Notes: generated from the sequence alone by a model not told the origin. 64,000 nucleotides of DNA from Paguma larvata (GCA_030068075.1 CM057824.1:123928414-123992413), one strand, 5' to 3'; counted from the first letter of the stretch, positions 23,681 to 36,309 are shown. Numbers and translations are program-made.

Positions 23681-24046
23681 CAAGGTTTGGCTAACTATGG
23701 TCCATACGCCAAATCCAGCCAGCCATCTGCTTTTGTATGGCCCGCAAGCAAAAAAATTTTTTTGTTTTGAGTTTTTTTTTTCTTTTCTTTTTTACATTTA
23801 AAATGGTTGAAAAAAATCCAAACAAGAATGCTATTTTGTAACATGAGAAATTTATATAAAATTCAAATTTTAGTGTCTGTATGTAAATTGTATTAGGATA
23901 CTGCTACATCGATTTATTTAGATGTTGTCTGTGTCTGCTTTCATGCTACAATGGTACAGTTGAATAACTGTGACAGAGACCATATGGCCCAAGAACCCTA
24001 AATAATTACAATCTGTCCCTTTAGAGAAGAAAAGTTTTTCTGGTAC
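23681..24046 (+). mobile_element. Non-autonomous hAT-type DNA transposon
   Basis: It begins 'caaggtttggctaactatgg', contains 'gtctgtgtctgctttcatgctacaatggtacagttgaataactgtgacagagaccatatggccc' in separate blocks, and ends 'agaaaagtttttctggtactgtc'. This is the order of the common mammalian element starting caggggttggcaaactatggcc and ending aaaagtttgccgacccctg. The ends form diverged inverted repeats. T-rich text near 23755-23790 is an insertion or expansion. It encodes nothing. Confidence 0.8.
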
Positions 24047-24869
24047 TGTCCTAGGGTATCATTTAAAACTTTAAAACAATTTAATATTCTCCTAGATCAA
24101 ATAAAGGTTGAATATATCTCTGTCATTGTGTACACATTGATCAGAGAGACAAACTGGAAAAATGTATATTAGATATAAGAATATAGGAGACTAAAATCTT
24201 GAAAGTTTCATTTCCTGAAAATTCATGAATAATTACATGGAGAGAATTAAGTTCTACCTATAACACGTATGGGTTTTCCAACTCTGATATAAGTTGATAC
24301 ATACATACATACATACATGGTATACATATAGACAAGTTTAAAAGGTAAATTTTGGAGCAGGAATTTGATTAGGACTCAGACTGAAATTCAATGGGATAGT
24401 TTCCTCCTTCTCCATACTCTCTTTAAACCTGACGTTAATAAAAATAAAAACTTAGAAAAAAATTAAGTATGAAGATATTTATAACAGATCCATAGGAATA
24501 ACCTCTTAAGATAAGGCATAATGCCTCCAGATCTAACTCTCATCAGTATGTAGCACTAGCCTATATGTAGTCACTTAAAATGTGTGTATCACCAAAAGAT
24601 TCTGCCCAAGTAACCTTATGTCCTGACATTCATCAGATGCACAGGTTTCATCCTTTTGAAATATCTCCTTTGAAGCAGATTTTAGCCACCTGCTTCCATC
24701 AAAGCAAACTGTTCAGAGAACAATGAACAATGTTCAGAGAATATTTGAACAATGTCTAGAGACATCTAGAAATGATGAGTTAGAGGTGTAGTGAAAAAAA
24801 AAAATACCTGGGAGAAAGTATAGTACTAATTGGAAAAATACAGAGGAGAAAACAATACCAGTATCATCT
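24047..24869. other. Unassigned DNA with short repeats
   Basis: Contains (ATAC)5-6 at 24297-24319 and a small tandem array near 24709-24760, where TGTTCAGAGAA occurs twice about 22 bp apart with GAACAATG repeats between and after. No gene. Confidence 0.5.
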
Positions 24870-25035
24870 TAATAAATAACTAATACTAATATTTACTGAG
24901 CACATCTCTGGTCTTTCGACTCTATGCTAAGTTCTTATATACATCATCTCTATTAATTGTTGCAACAATCCTATGAGGAAGTACTAATAGTATGATTATT
25001 GCTGCAGAAAAGGAAGCTAAGAAATAGTGACACAT
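24870..25035 (-). mobile_element. MIR SINE
   Basis: 'atatttactgagcacatctctgg', 'ctatgctaagttcttatatacatcatctc', 'gcaacaatcctatgaggaagtactaatag' and 'cagaaaaggaagctaagaaatag' give the full order of a reverse MIR. Confidence 0.85.
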
Positions 25036-25919
25036 TTTGTTAATTTCAGATCAGTATCTGCATTCCAGGAATTTTGTTTGTTGGGGGGAGGGGGAGAGTT
25101 TTTCATGGGACATTCTACTCTAGGTTTTAATCACTAGGCAAGTGAGGTTGGTTCAGTTGTCACACTGGAAGTTTCTAGTGGGAGTGGAGGGAAGTGCAGT
25201 TTATAAGAGTATGTGTTATGTCACATACACATAGACATAGCCAAAATGTAATTCTTCCTTCTCTCTTAAGTAGTTGGCTCTGAGCATAAGTTATTTCAAT
25301 TTCTAGAACAATATACAATATGAAATAAATAATGATTTAAAGCTAATTTAATTTTACTTTCATTTCTTTTTAAAAAGAAGTACCATCAAACTATTCATTG
25401 CTATGCAATTATAAGAAGAACACCAGAATCTATGATTTAACAAATAAATAAAATATATTTTACCCTTGGTATATGTATTATTAGATGAGGTATTAGCATA
25501 AAACTTTGTATTGGGAGGACAGGCTCACAGATGAACCTGAGCCAAGCTTTCTTTACAGCTTAACAAGATAGTCCTACTTCAGTGAAGTCTTTAGTTGATT
25601 GATTTTCAGATCCTGAGAATTCCCAGAATATAAACAATTAAAATACAAGGTATTTATTATACAGTGCCCTGCCAAACTTGAACCTCAGTTTTAATTTCCT
25701 GTTCAGACTGAAATAGTAATGAAGACAAAAGGAGGAGATAGGAGCTTTAAATGGGATTGAAACTAAAACCAGCCGAGAATAAAGAGGGTGAAGAAAAGAA
25801 TACGTGCTAATGAAGAAAACTTCTCCATGGTGCCACAGACTGGACTCTCAGGTCTTTTCCTTAGGACTCAGCCTGGACTGATATGAAGAGTTGGGTTATG
25901 GAGCAGAAAAGTCCTGGGT
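25036..25919. other. Unassigned DNA
   Basis: No recognised feature; G-rich spot 'ggggggagggggaga' near 25083. Confidence 0.5.
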
Positions 25920-26065
25920 CCAAATCCTTTACAAGGCAACTACTAGCCCTATAAATTTGCACACATTAAACTCTCTAAGTGCCACTTTCTACAAAAGTTA
26001 ATTGGGAAAAATACCTACCTAGTAGGATAAATGTTAAAACGAAATGCATGAAGTTTCAAATGTAG
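25920..26065 (+). mobile_element. MIR SINE
   Basis: 'cctgggtccaaatcctttac', 'caactactagccctataaatt', 'taaactctctaagtgccac', 'gggaaaaatacctacctag' and 'aggataaatgttaaaac' follow MIR plus sense. A moderately complete copy. Confidence 0.8.
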
Positions 26066-26440
26066 TTCTTGAAAATTAGGAGAGACAAATACTTGCCTTT
26101 TCTATGTGCAACATTTTTTTATATGTGTGCTCCCCGAATTTTTATCTAGTCCCCTCTCTTCTCTCACTAATATTTCTCTTGGGCCTACACTTAATTACCT
26201 AAGTTCAGCCATTACAAGAACTAATAAGAAAAATCTTGAATGGTAACAAATACTTCTCAGTCTTGACTAAAGGAATAATGACTCATTACTGGGGTATACA
26301 TAATTCTTATGTAATGTGGCACGTGTACTGTGTAACTCATAAGGCTCCTTTTCAAGCTAAAAGTGCCTCTTAAACTTATTATTTACTTAGGATAAAAAAG
26401 AGAAGCATTTTGGAGGGAAGACAACATTGCCTCCATATTC
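26066..26440. other. Unassigned DNA
   Basis: Nothing recognised. Confidence 0.5.
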
Positions 26441-26560
26441 ATGTTTTAAAGTTTATTTATTTATTTTGAGAAGTAGGGAGGGGCAGAAAAAGAGGGAGAG
26501 GGAATCTGAAGTAGGCTCCACGCTGTCAGCACAGAGCCCAATGCAGGGCTCCAACTCACA
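26441..26560 (-). mobile_element. Feline CAN SINE, head missing
   Basis: Reverse copy with tail, GA block and 'cgctgtcagcacagagccc' to 'ggctccaactcaca', where it stops. The tRNA-like head (about 60 bp) is gone and other repeat-like text ('aatacttagtgagaacctac') follows directly. Loss of the head by deletion is likely, since 5' truncation would remove this same end. Confidence 0.9.
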
Positions 26561-26940
26561 AATACTTAGTGAGAACCTACTTTGCACATCAGACATGAAA
26601 TCTGTTATGAAAGAACTAGAGTATCTAAGACAGGCATCAGTGAAATAATTATTTTACTAAATGTAAAATTTTAACTAGAGTAACTGTTGCAAGCGAAAGT
26701 ATAAATAAAAATTCTATGTGAGGCTGTAAAAGAGAAGAGGTCAACATAGAAATATCCAGAAACCTTCACTGAGGAAGAGACCTCAGCTGACATTTGAAAG
26801 TGAGGAGGAGTTAGCAGAAGGAGAGGGACTGAGAAACAAAAGCACAACCAAGGAAATGTGGTGACAGAGACACAGTGACTGTGAAGAGAGGAAGGAGGAC
26901 CTGAGAGGAGCACAGAAATGACATGAAACCAGTAAATGAG
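26561..26940 (+). mobile_element. Ancient mammalian repeat, family not named
   Basis: 'aatacttagtgagaacctactttgcac', and later 'ccttcactgaggaagagacc', 'tcagctgacatttgaaag' and 'gaggaggagttagcagaagg', follow the same widespread old repeat seen at 16878 (tttattgagcacctactatg ... ggtgacatttgagc). The 80-codon minus frame here is a shadow. Confidence 0.5.
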
Positions 26941-27047
26941 AACTTTGTTTATCTCTTACAGAATGTTAGCCTGGACTTGAAGTAGACAGCTGACAATAAC
27001 ATGATTTGAGAAGTGCTTAGAGATGCTACCATTAGAATTTTCTCCCA

Positions 27048-27280
27048 AGGGGAGCTGGGTGGCTCAGTTGGCTAAGGCTCTGACTCCTGGTTTTGGCTCA
27101 GATCATGATCTCATGGTGGTGAGATCCAGCCCTTCATTGGGTTCTACGCCACAGTGTGGAGCCTGCTTGGGATTCTCTCTTTCCCTCTCCCTCTTCCTCT
27201 CCCTTGCTCTCTCTCTCTCAAAAATAAATAAATAAATAAATAAATACATACATACATACATACATAAATAAATAAAAAAT
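27048..27280 (+). mobile_element. Feline CAN SINE, '-GCTTGGGATTC-' subtype, long AAAT/CATA tail
   Basis: Head 'agctgggtggctcagttgg', then 'ggagcctgcttgggattctctc', a CT block, then (AAAT)n and (ACAT)5 and AAATAAAT, a tail that has evolved into a compound microsatellite (27223-27278). A 12-bp target duplication with one mismatch (AATT.TCTCCCA) is at 27036-27047 and 27282-27293. Confidence 0.95.
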
Positions 27281-27293
27281 CAATTATCTCCCA

Positions 27294-28084
27294 GATATTT
27301 TACCATTCATTCATCCATTTAGTTAATGAACTATTTCCAACCAGATACAGGCAGTCTTCACTTTGCATAGTAATGTAGGACTATAAAAATGGCTGTGCAA
27401 GCTGAAACCATGCAAAACAATTATATCAATGGGAAAAAATAATATTTCTATGACTTTGAAATTATAGTTAAAACATAGAAAATTTTCTTATTCTCAGTTA
27501 TTAGGGTATAGGGAAATAAAAATAGTAACAGTAATTCTTAATTAAAACACGAATTTAAAGTATTGGAAACTTTGAAACTGTAAATGTATTATTTCTTTGT
27601 TAAAAAATGTATCAACTGGGGTTTGAACAGTGGTTGCTTTCTTATCATATAACTTAGGATCTGGAGCGAGCAGCTGTTCTCCGCCTTAGTGAATTGTCGC
27701 ACTTCTTTCTAAGTTTCGGTCAACTGCCAACATTTCATCTCCCACCCTTCCAACGTTATGAAAATATCTCTGGGAATTCTTTTGATGTCACTTACTTTGT
27801 CAAAGCACTTCCTCCGGGATATACTTGGCCTTTTTGTCGCTACCATTTCCCTAATTTATGTTGGTAAGTACCCCTTCTCAGTTTTCAGTTCTCTGCAGTA
27901 GTAGTTTCCTCTTTGTTGATCAGTTCCCTCTTTAGTTATCCACTTTTACAAACACCGCAGGTTATCACTGAGAGGTAAGAAGTCAACACAAATGCTTGTG
28001 TTGCAGTGACTGTCTGTGTGACGCTGATTCACAGGTATGTGGTAACCAACCACTGACAGGCTTTCAAAGACGTAATTGATCTGT
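27294..28084. other. Unassigned DNA, possible old DNA element
   Basis: The text 'caggcagtcttcactttgca' followed by 'gctgtgcaagctgaaaccatgcaaaac' (about 27345-27420) recalls old mammalian DNA transposons, but I cannot name one or find matching inverted ends. 27655-27860 is less A+T-rich with some CpG. Confidence 0.3.
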
Positions 28085-28094
28085 CCCTGATTCT

Positions 28095-28317
28095 TTTTTT
28101 TTTTTTTTAATTTTTTTTTAATGTTTATTTTTGAGAGACATAGAGGCACAGCGTGAGCAGGGGAAGGGCAGAGAGAGAGGGAGACACAGAATCGGAAGCA
28201 GGCTCCAGGCTCTGAGCTGTCAGCACAGAGTCCGACGCGGGGCTCGAACCCACAGACCGCGAGATCATGACCCGAGCCGAAGTCGGCCGCCCAACCGACT
28301 GAGCCACCCAGGCGCCC
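28095..28317 (-). mobile_element. Feline CAN SINE, near consensus
   Basis: The best-preserved copy in the window: reverse of a head ending 'gagccacccaggcgcc', with a perfect B-box (reverse of GGGTTCGAGCCCC) and many CpGs ('tccgacgcggggctcg', 'gaccgcgagatc') that decay fast in old copies. Target duplication CCCTGATTCT at 28085-28094 and 28318-28327. A T19-like tail lies next to the left flank. The 141-codon minus frame 27946-28371 is a SINE read-through. Probably one of the youngest insertions here. Confidence 0.97.
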
Positions 28318-28327
28318 CCCTGATTCT

Positions 28328-29415
28328 GATGCAAATCTGTATCTTACAACAAGATTTTCAGATAGTCCCAATAATCAGGCAAGGTTGAGGCACGCTGCTA
28401 CAGAAAATCACAATAGTGGGAAAGAAACACTGTAGGGTAATCACACAAGGACCTTTTAGACCCTTATGCTTACATAGATATAATTGATCTCTGTCTCCAG
28501 ACCAACTAAACTGCCATCAATTATCAATAAGTATGAGTGATCTTTATAGAAGAACCAGAGGCCTGGGTGTTTTCTACACCCTATTTGTAACATCCAGGAT
28601 AAGGCATATACATGCACTTTTTTTTTCACATCAGAAATAAAATATACAAAATATCACTAACAATTTAAGATATATAACTATTAAGCAAACAAAGGTGTAC
28701 ATAGAGGTTTTGTTTCATGCTTCGTTTTCAGTGTCCATTACATTTCAAAACCAGCTTTGACAATCCTGCTCAATTCAGCAGAAATCTCATATACACTAAC
28801 TAGTATTTTAAAATTAAAGCCATTTATTCAGCAGATGAGAAATTAGAGTTATTACTTATCTCATACATAATTCTACCAGTCATCCTGGTAGCAATCATTT
28901 CTCTCCATAATATCTCCTTAAAAAAAGTCAATAATCTTTTCACAGTGGATAATAACTTACACAGTGGATGTAAAAAGAGTGTTCAAGTCCTTTGTGCAAT
29001 CAGCCCAATGTCTTTCGTTAAGTATGTATGACTTCAAATCAGTGTAAAATGGCAGTCTAGCAGTTAAACAGTGTGCATTGCTGGATCTAATTAATTCTAC
29101 TATTTTATGCCAAAAATTCCATTAGTTTCCATTAAAGGTCTTGATGTAGTGCAGGCTCCTTTATGTTTTCTAGTTAAAACAATCAAACTCCATTTCAAAT
29201 TAAGGATTATACTACAGGAACAAAGGAATGCTAGTGTGGCTCTCTAGCACTGAGTTAAGTTACTCACTTTTAACAGGATATTCAGAACATGAGTTAACTG
29301 CAAAATGGTTACCGTGTAATAAATACATCAACAGAATAGTTAAACCCATAGGAAAAAGGCAGCTGGGAAAAAGGCAGTTAGAGTCTGCCCTATGTGTTAT
29401 AATTTTATGGTAATA
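28328..29415. other. Unassigned A+T-rich DNA
   Basis: No repeat recognised. A 15-bp near-tandem unit, (G)GGAAAAAGGCAGCT, occurs twice at 29351-29380. Confidence 0.5.
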
Positions 29416-29856
29416 TTATAATATGCCATTGAAAACAAAAGTTTCACTAGGGTTACTGGAAATGTTGAAAGCAGCAGTGCAGCCAAATTTAATATTATTT
29501 TCCTTCTTGAGATTTATACCTCTGCCATATACTTGTTTAAAGATGTCATTCATTCGTAATGTATTGGATAGTTTTACAAGCCTTCCTTTGGTTGGCAAAT
29601 AGTAGTTATTGCACACCCACTGTGTGTAAGGAATCATCGTCACTGCGCGATGACAAATAGATAGACTGATAGATTTGCATGGGAAATGAACTGTGAAAAA
29701 GTGAAATGGCAGATCTTCGCCAGCTCCCAAAGGGTGGAAGCACCCAGGACTCTTTCTAGTAAATGTCAAGAATGTTTCCATTGTCCAGCGTACGTTTTTG
29801 TGATCGATGCCAACTTTCTTTGTACTTGGCCCATACTTTTTATGTAAAATAATCAC
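29416..29856 (-). other. Longest non-repeat open frame (146 codons), probably chance
   Basis: ATG-to-stop frame of 146 codons on the minus strand beginning MIILHKKYGPSTKKVGIDHK. It contains FTRKSPGCFHPLGAGEDLP. I see no domain, signal peptide, strong start context or splice structure. One frame of this length is expected about by chance in 64 kb of A+T-rich DNA. The underlying 29620-29830 keeps CpGs (cactgcgcgatgac, gtccagcgtacg) and is repeat-free, so conserved non-coding sequence is an alternative. Confidence 0.2.
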
Positions 29857-32800
29857 AATTATTATCTATATAGATACACTTTAGTTCTCATTAAGGACTT
29901 TTTAAATACAAGTTTCGATATGAGTGCTTCTCATGTGTTTGTTTGTTTGTACTGCCGTAGGCTTATTTTTTTATCAATCACTCATCATCAAGCATTACCT
30001 GAAAAATCGCTATAAAGCAAGACTTCATATTAGCAGTCGGGGCTAACACTAATAGAAAATCATGCTAGTTATAATTATTACGCTTCGGTCATGAGGAGTT
30101 TATTCGAGATAGTTATAACTGTAGAGATTACAACATTTTGAACATTTTTGATAGTACCCGTATATGTTTTTCTTCTGGGAAATAATTCATAGATAGCTCT
30201 GGTCAAATCTTAAAATGTGGACTCTGTGAAAGCTGAGATATTCTGAATAGAGGGAAAAGCTATGTAGAAGAAGAGTTCACACTAAATACTAGGTCAGATG
30301 ACATGAATTACACAGAGATGGGGGGCAAAAGTTCAGAAAAGGCTATGTTGCTGCGAGTTGGGATAGTAGAGAAGAGCTGCATGGAAGACAGGCTTAAATG
30401 CACAGAGAATATGTTCTATATCCCTGTTTTCTAGGTGTTTAGGAGATAAATACATTTTACCATTTAATACATTATAGTGACAACTAAAAGTCCTATTCCA
30501 ATTTTATATTTCACTTAGGCTTAAACTCTTAAGCTTATAAAATAATCTGAAGGCCTAGTTAATATGACTGAACAATTAAATAGCATCAACATACTGCATG
30601 AAATGGATTTTGACAAAAGATCAATATTTTCATCAATACTCTTTTCTGAAAAGATGTTAATGCTATGGATGAAATTAGGTTCAATTGATTCTAAAGGAAA
30701 AAAAACTAGGATATTATAAGTTCTATATTTAGTTTGTTCTGTATATATTTTCTTGAACCATAAAATTCAAGCGACCACCAGAAGTACTGTCTTTTGAGAA
30801 TATAGGACATTTCTTCCAAATCAAAATAATTACACCCTCTCTTCATAACAAAAATACAGCCTACTTCCTATCTGCCATGGGTCTTGACATTCCTTCTCCT
30901 TTCTCTTATTCCTATTAACTCTAGATGTTAGTAATTTTATACCCAGTCTGCTAGAGGAGCTGCAAGCACCAATTAAAAGAAATTAATACAAATTGTGGTT
31001 TACATCAGGTTTCTCCTTTAAAACTGAGATTTTCCAGAAAATAGAAAGATTTAAACTAAGATATACTATGAATTAAACCAAGAAATATATTTATATACAG
31101 GTTGACCTTTCAAAAAAATAAAAAGTGATGTATTAAATGAACTCTTTCTCCCACCCCTGATATTCTATGATTCTAAAATTATTTTTATAGTTAAAAACAG
31201 AAGAGACAACAATTTAGTTGTTATGCCAGAACCAAGAAATCAGATCTTGCGAATTAGATCATTAGGGTAAACAGTATTTTTAATTGATTTTTCAAAACTG
31301 CACCTGAAATACAAAGTTGACTCATGATTTTCAAAATTATATCATAAGCTATATGACATATTTATTAGATGAAGATTCATTCATTTCAAAGAAGATACCA
31401 CAATCTAAATTGTGTTTGTTTTAGCATCTGAACATGTTTACAGCTTTCTCAATTATTCACTACCTTGAAGTCCCACTGAAAGAGCAACTACATCAGCCAC
31501 TTGTTTCTAAAAAGGAGCACATTTGTACTAGACTAGAAAAAGTAATCAATATCTGTCCATACTTACCATATAAAATATCTAGTGGAACAAATTTCACACT
31601 TTCATTGACTCAGTTGGTAATTCATCACTCATGTTGTTATGCTCCCTCATCTTTGACTTGTTTAAGAAAAGGTAAATTCAGTATGTTTGTAGTCTCCCCA
31701 TGGTTATTTTGTAAGCTTCCCTCCCCCCCATTCTTTTTTGATTTCTTTTAAAATAACGCTATGTAAACAGAGGGTCTAAATTTGATCTCAGCATTCAAAA
31801 AATATTCAACTAAGACTATATATGACATAAATGTAAAGAATACTACTCCATAGATGGCTAGAGAGATATATAGTATATAAAATATATATTTTTTCTATCT
31901 ATATTACTGTATTTGTATACCCTGCACTATAAGAGTTTTTTTTTAAACTTATCTTGAAAGAGAAAATCATTTGATTCACATCACAGATAATAAGATCAAA
32001 ATAATGACTCAAGAATGCCTTTTGCTATGAAAAGAGCACTAAAGACCAAGGAGGACAGGTAAAGCAAATATATATAAATTTCATCATTAAGTGCAGATAA
32101 AATCTAATATATGTGAAGGAAGAATAAAACTTATTTACTAGGGTTGAGTGACCTGATCTTTGAAGTTTTCAAGAACAAGTTATTGATGAAATCACATTTT
32201 TATTTCTCCCCCTAACAAAAAATAAAAGCAGAATAAATATAAGTCTAATAATCTAATCATATTTAACAATTAAAAAATAAATAAAACTTGCATCACAATA
32301 AAAGAAACCTTCAAAGCAGATATAGTCATGGTATGAATAATGTTGCATTTTATTATTGATTAAAAGGGTTTGACCATGACATTTCATTCATCAGATTCCA
32401 TTTCTCATTACTTGAAGACAATGCACATTTATCAAGTATATGTGTGGCTTCCCACATTTATGTTTTCTTTGAATTCTCTTTCTGCCTTAACTTTGATGGT
32501 TATAATATTTGTATGAGTTTTATCAAAATTTCAGGTTCTCCTCATCACAGTCCTTCAGAATTTCAGCCTATTCCAAAGCTTTTAGAAAACCAATTGTGAA
32601 ATAGAGTGTACAAATAGAGAAATTTCAGCTTCATCCCATTACTGTATTAATTCAAATTTTTTGTTCCAGTTGTTGACATAAATATAAATCATTGACTGTT
32701 AAGGACATATTCCCACTAATGAAAATGGAAACCAATTGAATTCCCTGGAACTGGTACAAATCATTCATTCACATGATTCGGTAATAGATCGCTCTGGCAA

Positions 32801-34007
32801 ATCACCATGACACGATGATTACAGTACCCCTTAAAAAGTAGTAAATTATAATGCATGGACCACTCTGGGCTATCTTCACTTCTCTGGTAACTCAATAAGT
32901 CCAATCATAACAAAGTCAACTTAAGATAAATCTTTTTAAAAATTAGAGTGAATAGAAAAATCAAGTTCTACTTCTTTAACATGGTTCCCCAAAGATAACT
33001 TAAAGAAATATGAGGTATAATGTGGAGCAAGTTGACTACACTAATTATGGAAAAATTTTACCTAATAGGTGTTTTTAATATGTGTGTATATGTGTATATA
33101 CATATATATGCAATATATGTTTTTTTGTTTGTTTTTTTACTGTTCATGATTGTTTAGTGATTAATAAAAAATGTTGAGAAAGCACTTTACCTTAGCCCTT
33201 CCTTAGATATGGTTACTATAGATTCTGGAAAAAATTTTTTTTAATTAATTATAAAGAACTCATAAAAATATAATCTTAAATCGTGGAATGAGGCTACCTC
33301 ATAAACAAAACCCACATTATGTGAGGCAGTTTTGTTGTATCAAACACCAACACCCTTGGAGAAGGCCCAGAACAGACTTTCTGTTGTTTACTAAATCATG
33401 TGAGGAAAGCTCTTCACCCTGCTATGATTAAGGGCATGTACCAAAATGCTAGTGGCGTTATGTAATATTTGTGAATCTCTTTAGTCTTTCCATACTGTAA
33501 TTTTAAATCAGTATTAAAGTATTGTTCAAAGTAAGAGAGTAAAAATTAGTGTTATACTAAGCATTTTATGAGTAAAATGATGTTTCACTATAAAATAAGT
33601 AGGAAAATGACTTAAGTTTCGGTCTTTAGTATTTTTATTTTCTCTATCATATTGCTCGCTGAGTTTTATACTTATTTTCAAACAAAGTTTTAAAATTTTA
33701 TAGAAAGCATACAGTCATTTTACACAATGTTGATTGCTGTTTAAGGCCACGAGTGAAAAAAACACATTTCCAAATTTAAGCACTTTGTGATATTTAAATA
33801 CTTGAAACAAAAAATGTTAACTTTGAGTTTGCCTCAAATATATAGCCTGGGAAAAATGACTATTATTATTATTATGAGATTTTTTTTTTAAGTTTCCATG
33901 TTTGAGGAGTTATTTTAGTATTCAGATGAATTGGGAATGAATATTTCAAAGGGAGAAAACAATATGGTACATTACAGAATGAAAAAAAAAAGGGGGAAAA
34001 ACATCTT
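29857..34007. other. Unassigned A+T-rich DNA, about 4 kb
   Basis: I find no SINE, LINE, LTR or gene. A short TATG/TATA alternation is at about 33083-33120. Frames at 31434-31751 (+, 105 codons) and 33872-34087 (-) lack support. Blocks near 32760-32840 and 34500-34640 keep a few CpGs. Confidence 0.45.
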
Positions 34008-34300
34008 ACAGCCCTGCTGTCTAAAAGAAATATCATGTGAGTCACATATACAGTTTTAAATTTTCTAGTAGCCATATTTAAAAACAAATGGGTGATTTTA
34101 ACAATATTACCGATATATCTTACTTAAGCCAGTATATTAAAAATATCATCATTTCCAATATTATCAATCCAAACAAATTACCTATGACATAGCTTCCACT
34201 CTTTTTTTGTATCTTAAGGCTTTAAAACCTTGCTATGTTTTACGTTAGCAGCACAACTCAATTTGGACATGTGGGTACTAGCCACTGTACTGAACACAAA
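34008..34300 (+). mobile_element. Old non-autonomous DNA transposon (hAT-like)
   Basis: 'ccctgctgtctaaaagaaatatcatgtgagtcacatata', 'ctagtagccatatttaaaa' and the end 'gacatgtgggtactagccactgtactgaacac' match the common element that begins cagtgctgtccaatagaa and ends with ...gtggctagtggctaccgtattgga. Strongly decayed; family name not certain. Confidence 0.6.
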
Positions 34301-36045
34301 GCCTTGGAGGACTGGTTAACAATCCTCATGAACCCTGACTTTTACAAGAAGTCTACATTTAAGGAAAGTGAGGTAAAAATGCATAGGAGATATTAAAGAG
34401 TAGAAAATTATCACAGTATAATAAATTTAATATTTTCCCCCTTGAATGCGAAAACATACCAGAATTTTCCACAGAAGTGTAGTCAAGGGCAAGAAAGTAG
34501 GTCTGGAAGAACAGCTGAAGGAAGTATCGGAGCATGCTTCTTTTATCAACGCCTTGTATCCAACACCGATTGTCGCCATTAACTTGTAAGACACAATCAC
34601 CTCAGTTGGAGGTACTGAGCTGTATGTCTCTAACTAAGGTAGCCTCTGTTTTTATTTACTTTGGTTTAGATTTATGGCTATTTTAAAAAATAGATATTTT
34701 TAGAAGAACTTTTAATTACCCATGTTTTAAAGTTAATCTTTCCTCTCTCTTCCTTGCATTCTTTGTTCCTCTGTGGCCTTTGCAACATGTGCCTGCTAAA
34801 TAAATAAATAAATACATGTATGTTGGGTGTAAGGGTGCATATTTATGAGAAACAGGCATGTGGGAAGTCAAGCTGTGAAGAGAGCTTTGCTCACAGAGCC
34901 CCCTGACCCTCTGAAATACCCTCAGCTGTTCTTAAAACCACAGGAAACCTATTTGTTTATGGAAGTGTGCCAGGTGTTTCTTTTTCACAAATTTGTAATT
35001 GATTAATCATCATCATCTAGGAAAAAGGGCAACACCATGATGAAAGGCTGTATTTTCATCCATACATTATATAAATAGAGTATTTTGAATGAGAAACGAT
35101 GAAAAGATAAGGAAGGAAAGAGAAGAGAAAAAATAGGAGCACAAAGTTAGACCCGTGGCTTTATAATTTAACCATCACTTATAATCCCAAGCCATTCAAA
35201 TGTTACACCTTCTTAGTAAAACCCTTCAAATTTAACCCCTGTAAAATTTTATTTTAGAGCTATGCCTACCTTAGTTGGTTTTTTTTTTTCAGAATAATAT
35301 TTAGACAAAAGTAATGAAGTAAAATGTTATATGATCTTCATTTAAGAAACTGTTATATTTGTTTAATATCAGATAATGTTTTATTAAAATGAGTTATGAA
35401 TAAACGAAAATGCTGACACCAAGTGAAAAATATATATTTGCAAATGGCAATATTCTTCTGTGGAAGCTTACAAAATGTATTAAAAAATGGAAAATGGTTA
35501 TTTAAGAGATATAGTGGTAGGAATGGAGAGAAAAATTATCAGTTCTAGGACACTAAACTAAACCATGGAAGAGATGAATGAACATAGCAAGTTATAAAGC
35601 AGATATTTTCTAAAGCCAGATGACTTGAAATAAAGAACATGTGCCTGCAGTGGACAGTCGGGGAGACTAATGTACTGACCCGTCTGTACACTGAAACATC
35701 AGGGATCAGTTTTAGCAGGGTCTGGGCTCTATGGCAAGAGGCAACAAAGGAATTACAGATGGAGAGCTCATTGGAAAGATCACATTTTGAAGAATACAAA
35801 GTAAATATTAAAAGTGGATTTGAAATTAACTGTAAATGATTGCTAGCTAACAAGAAATGACCACTGTCTTTTGTCTTGCACTCTAGTTTTATTTTGGTCT
35901 TTGTTATGATTATGATTTACAGGTAAACAATCTGTATCATTTTAGAGAACAGGCCAGTGAAGATCATCAATCAAAGTAGATCATAGGTTGAGCCCTAACT
36001 TGTACAACTGACCAATGAGATAAACCAAAATACTGGTGTGTTGGT
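34301..36045. other. Unassigned DNA
   Basis: No recognised element. Two overlapping frames (35545-35853 minus, 35639-35839 plus) have no support. A short (AAAT)4 run lies at about 34797-34812. Confidence 0.45.
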
Positions 36046-36235
36046 AGTGCTCAAATTATGACCCACGGAGTAGCATCACCATCATCATCATCATCGTCAT
36101 CACCATCATCACCTGAGAATTAGTTAGAAATGTGTACTCGCAGGCCCCACTCTAGACCTACTGAATCATGATCTGAATTTCGATAAAATTTCCAAATTAT
36201 TTGAAAGTATATTAAATGCTAAGAAGTGCTGTTCT
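36046..36235 (+). mobile_element. MER5-type hAT fragment with internal (ATC)n
   Basis: 'tagtgctcaaattatgacccacggagtagcatcacc' at the start, 'cacctgagaattagttagaaatg', 'caggccccactctagacctactgaatca' and the end 'ctaagaagtgctg' match MER5A/B (ggttctcaaagtgtggtcc, agcatcagcatcacctggg, caggccccaccccagacctactgaatcag, gagaaccactg). The CATCAGCATCACC part has expanded to a microsatellite at 36073-36111. Confidence 0.85.
36073..36111 (+). repeat. (CAT)n microsatellite inside MER5-type element
   Basis: ATC/CAT triplets with two CACC and one CGT interruption. It lies where the parent element has its natural AGCATCAGCATCACC, which explains its origin. Confidence 0.95.
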
Positions 36236-36309
36236 AGATTAGTATGCTCTTCTATCTTGTCATTAAATGCTAGAGTTTCTCAAAGCTCAGTTAAAAAGCC
36301 CTCTTCTCG

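Noticed and set aside
27946..28371. 141-codon minus-strand frame
   Set aside because: It reads through the feline SINE at 28095-28317 (WAADFGSGHDLAVCGFEP is a typical SINE translation), not a gene.
31434..31751. 105-codon plus frame
   Set aside because: No family resemblance or supporting signals; length is within chance for this composition.
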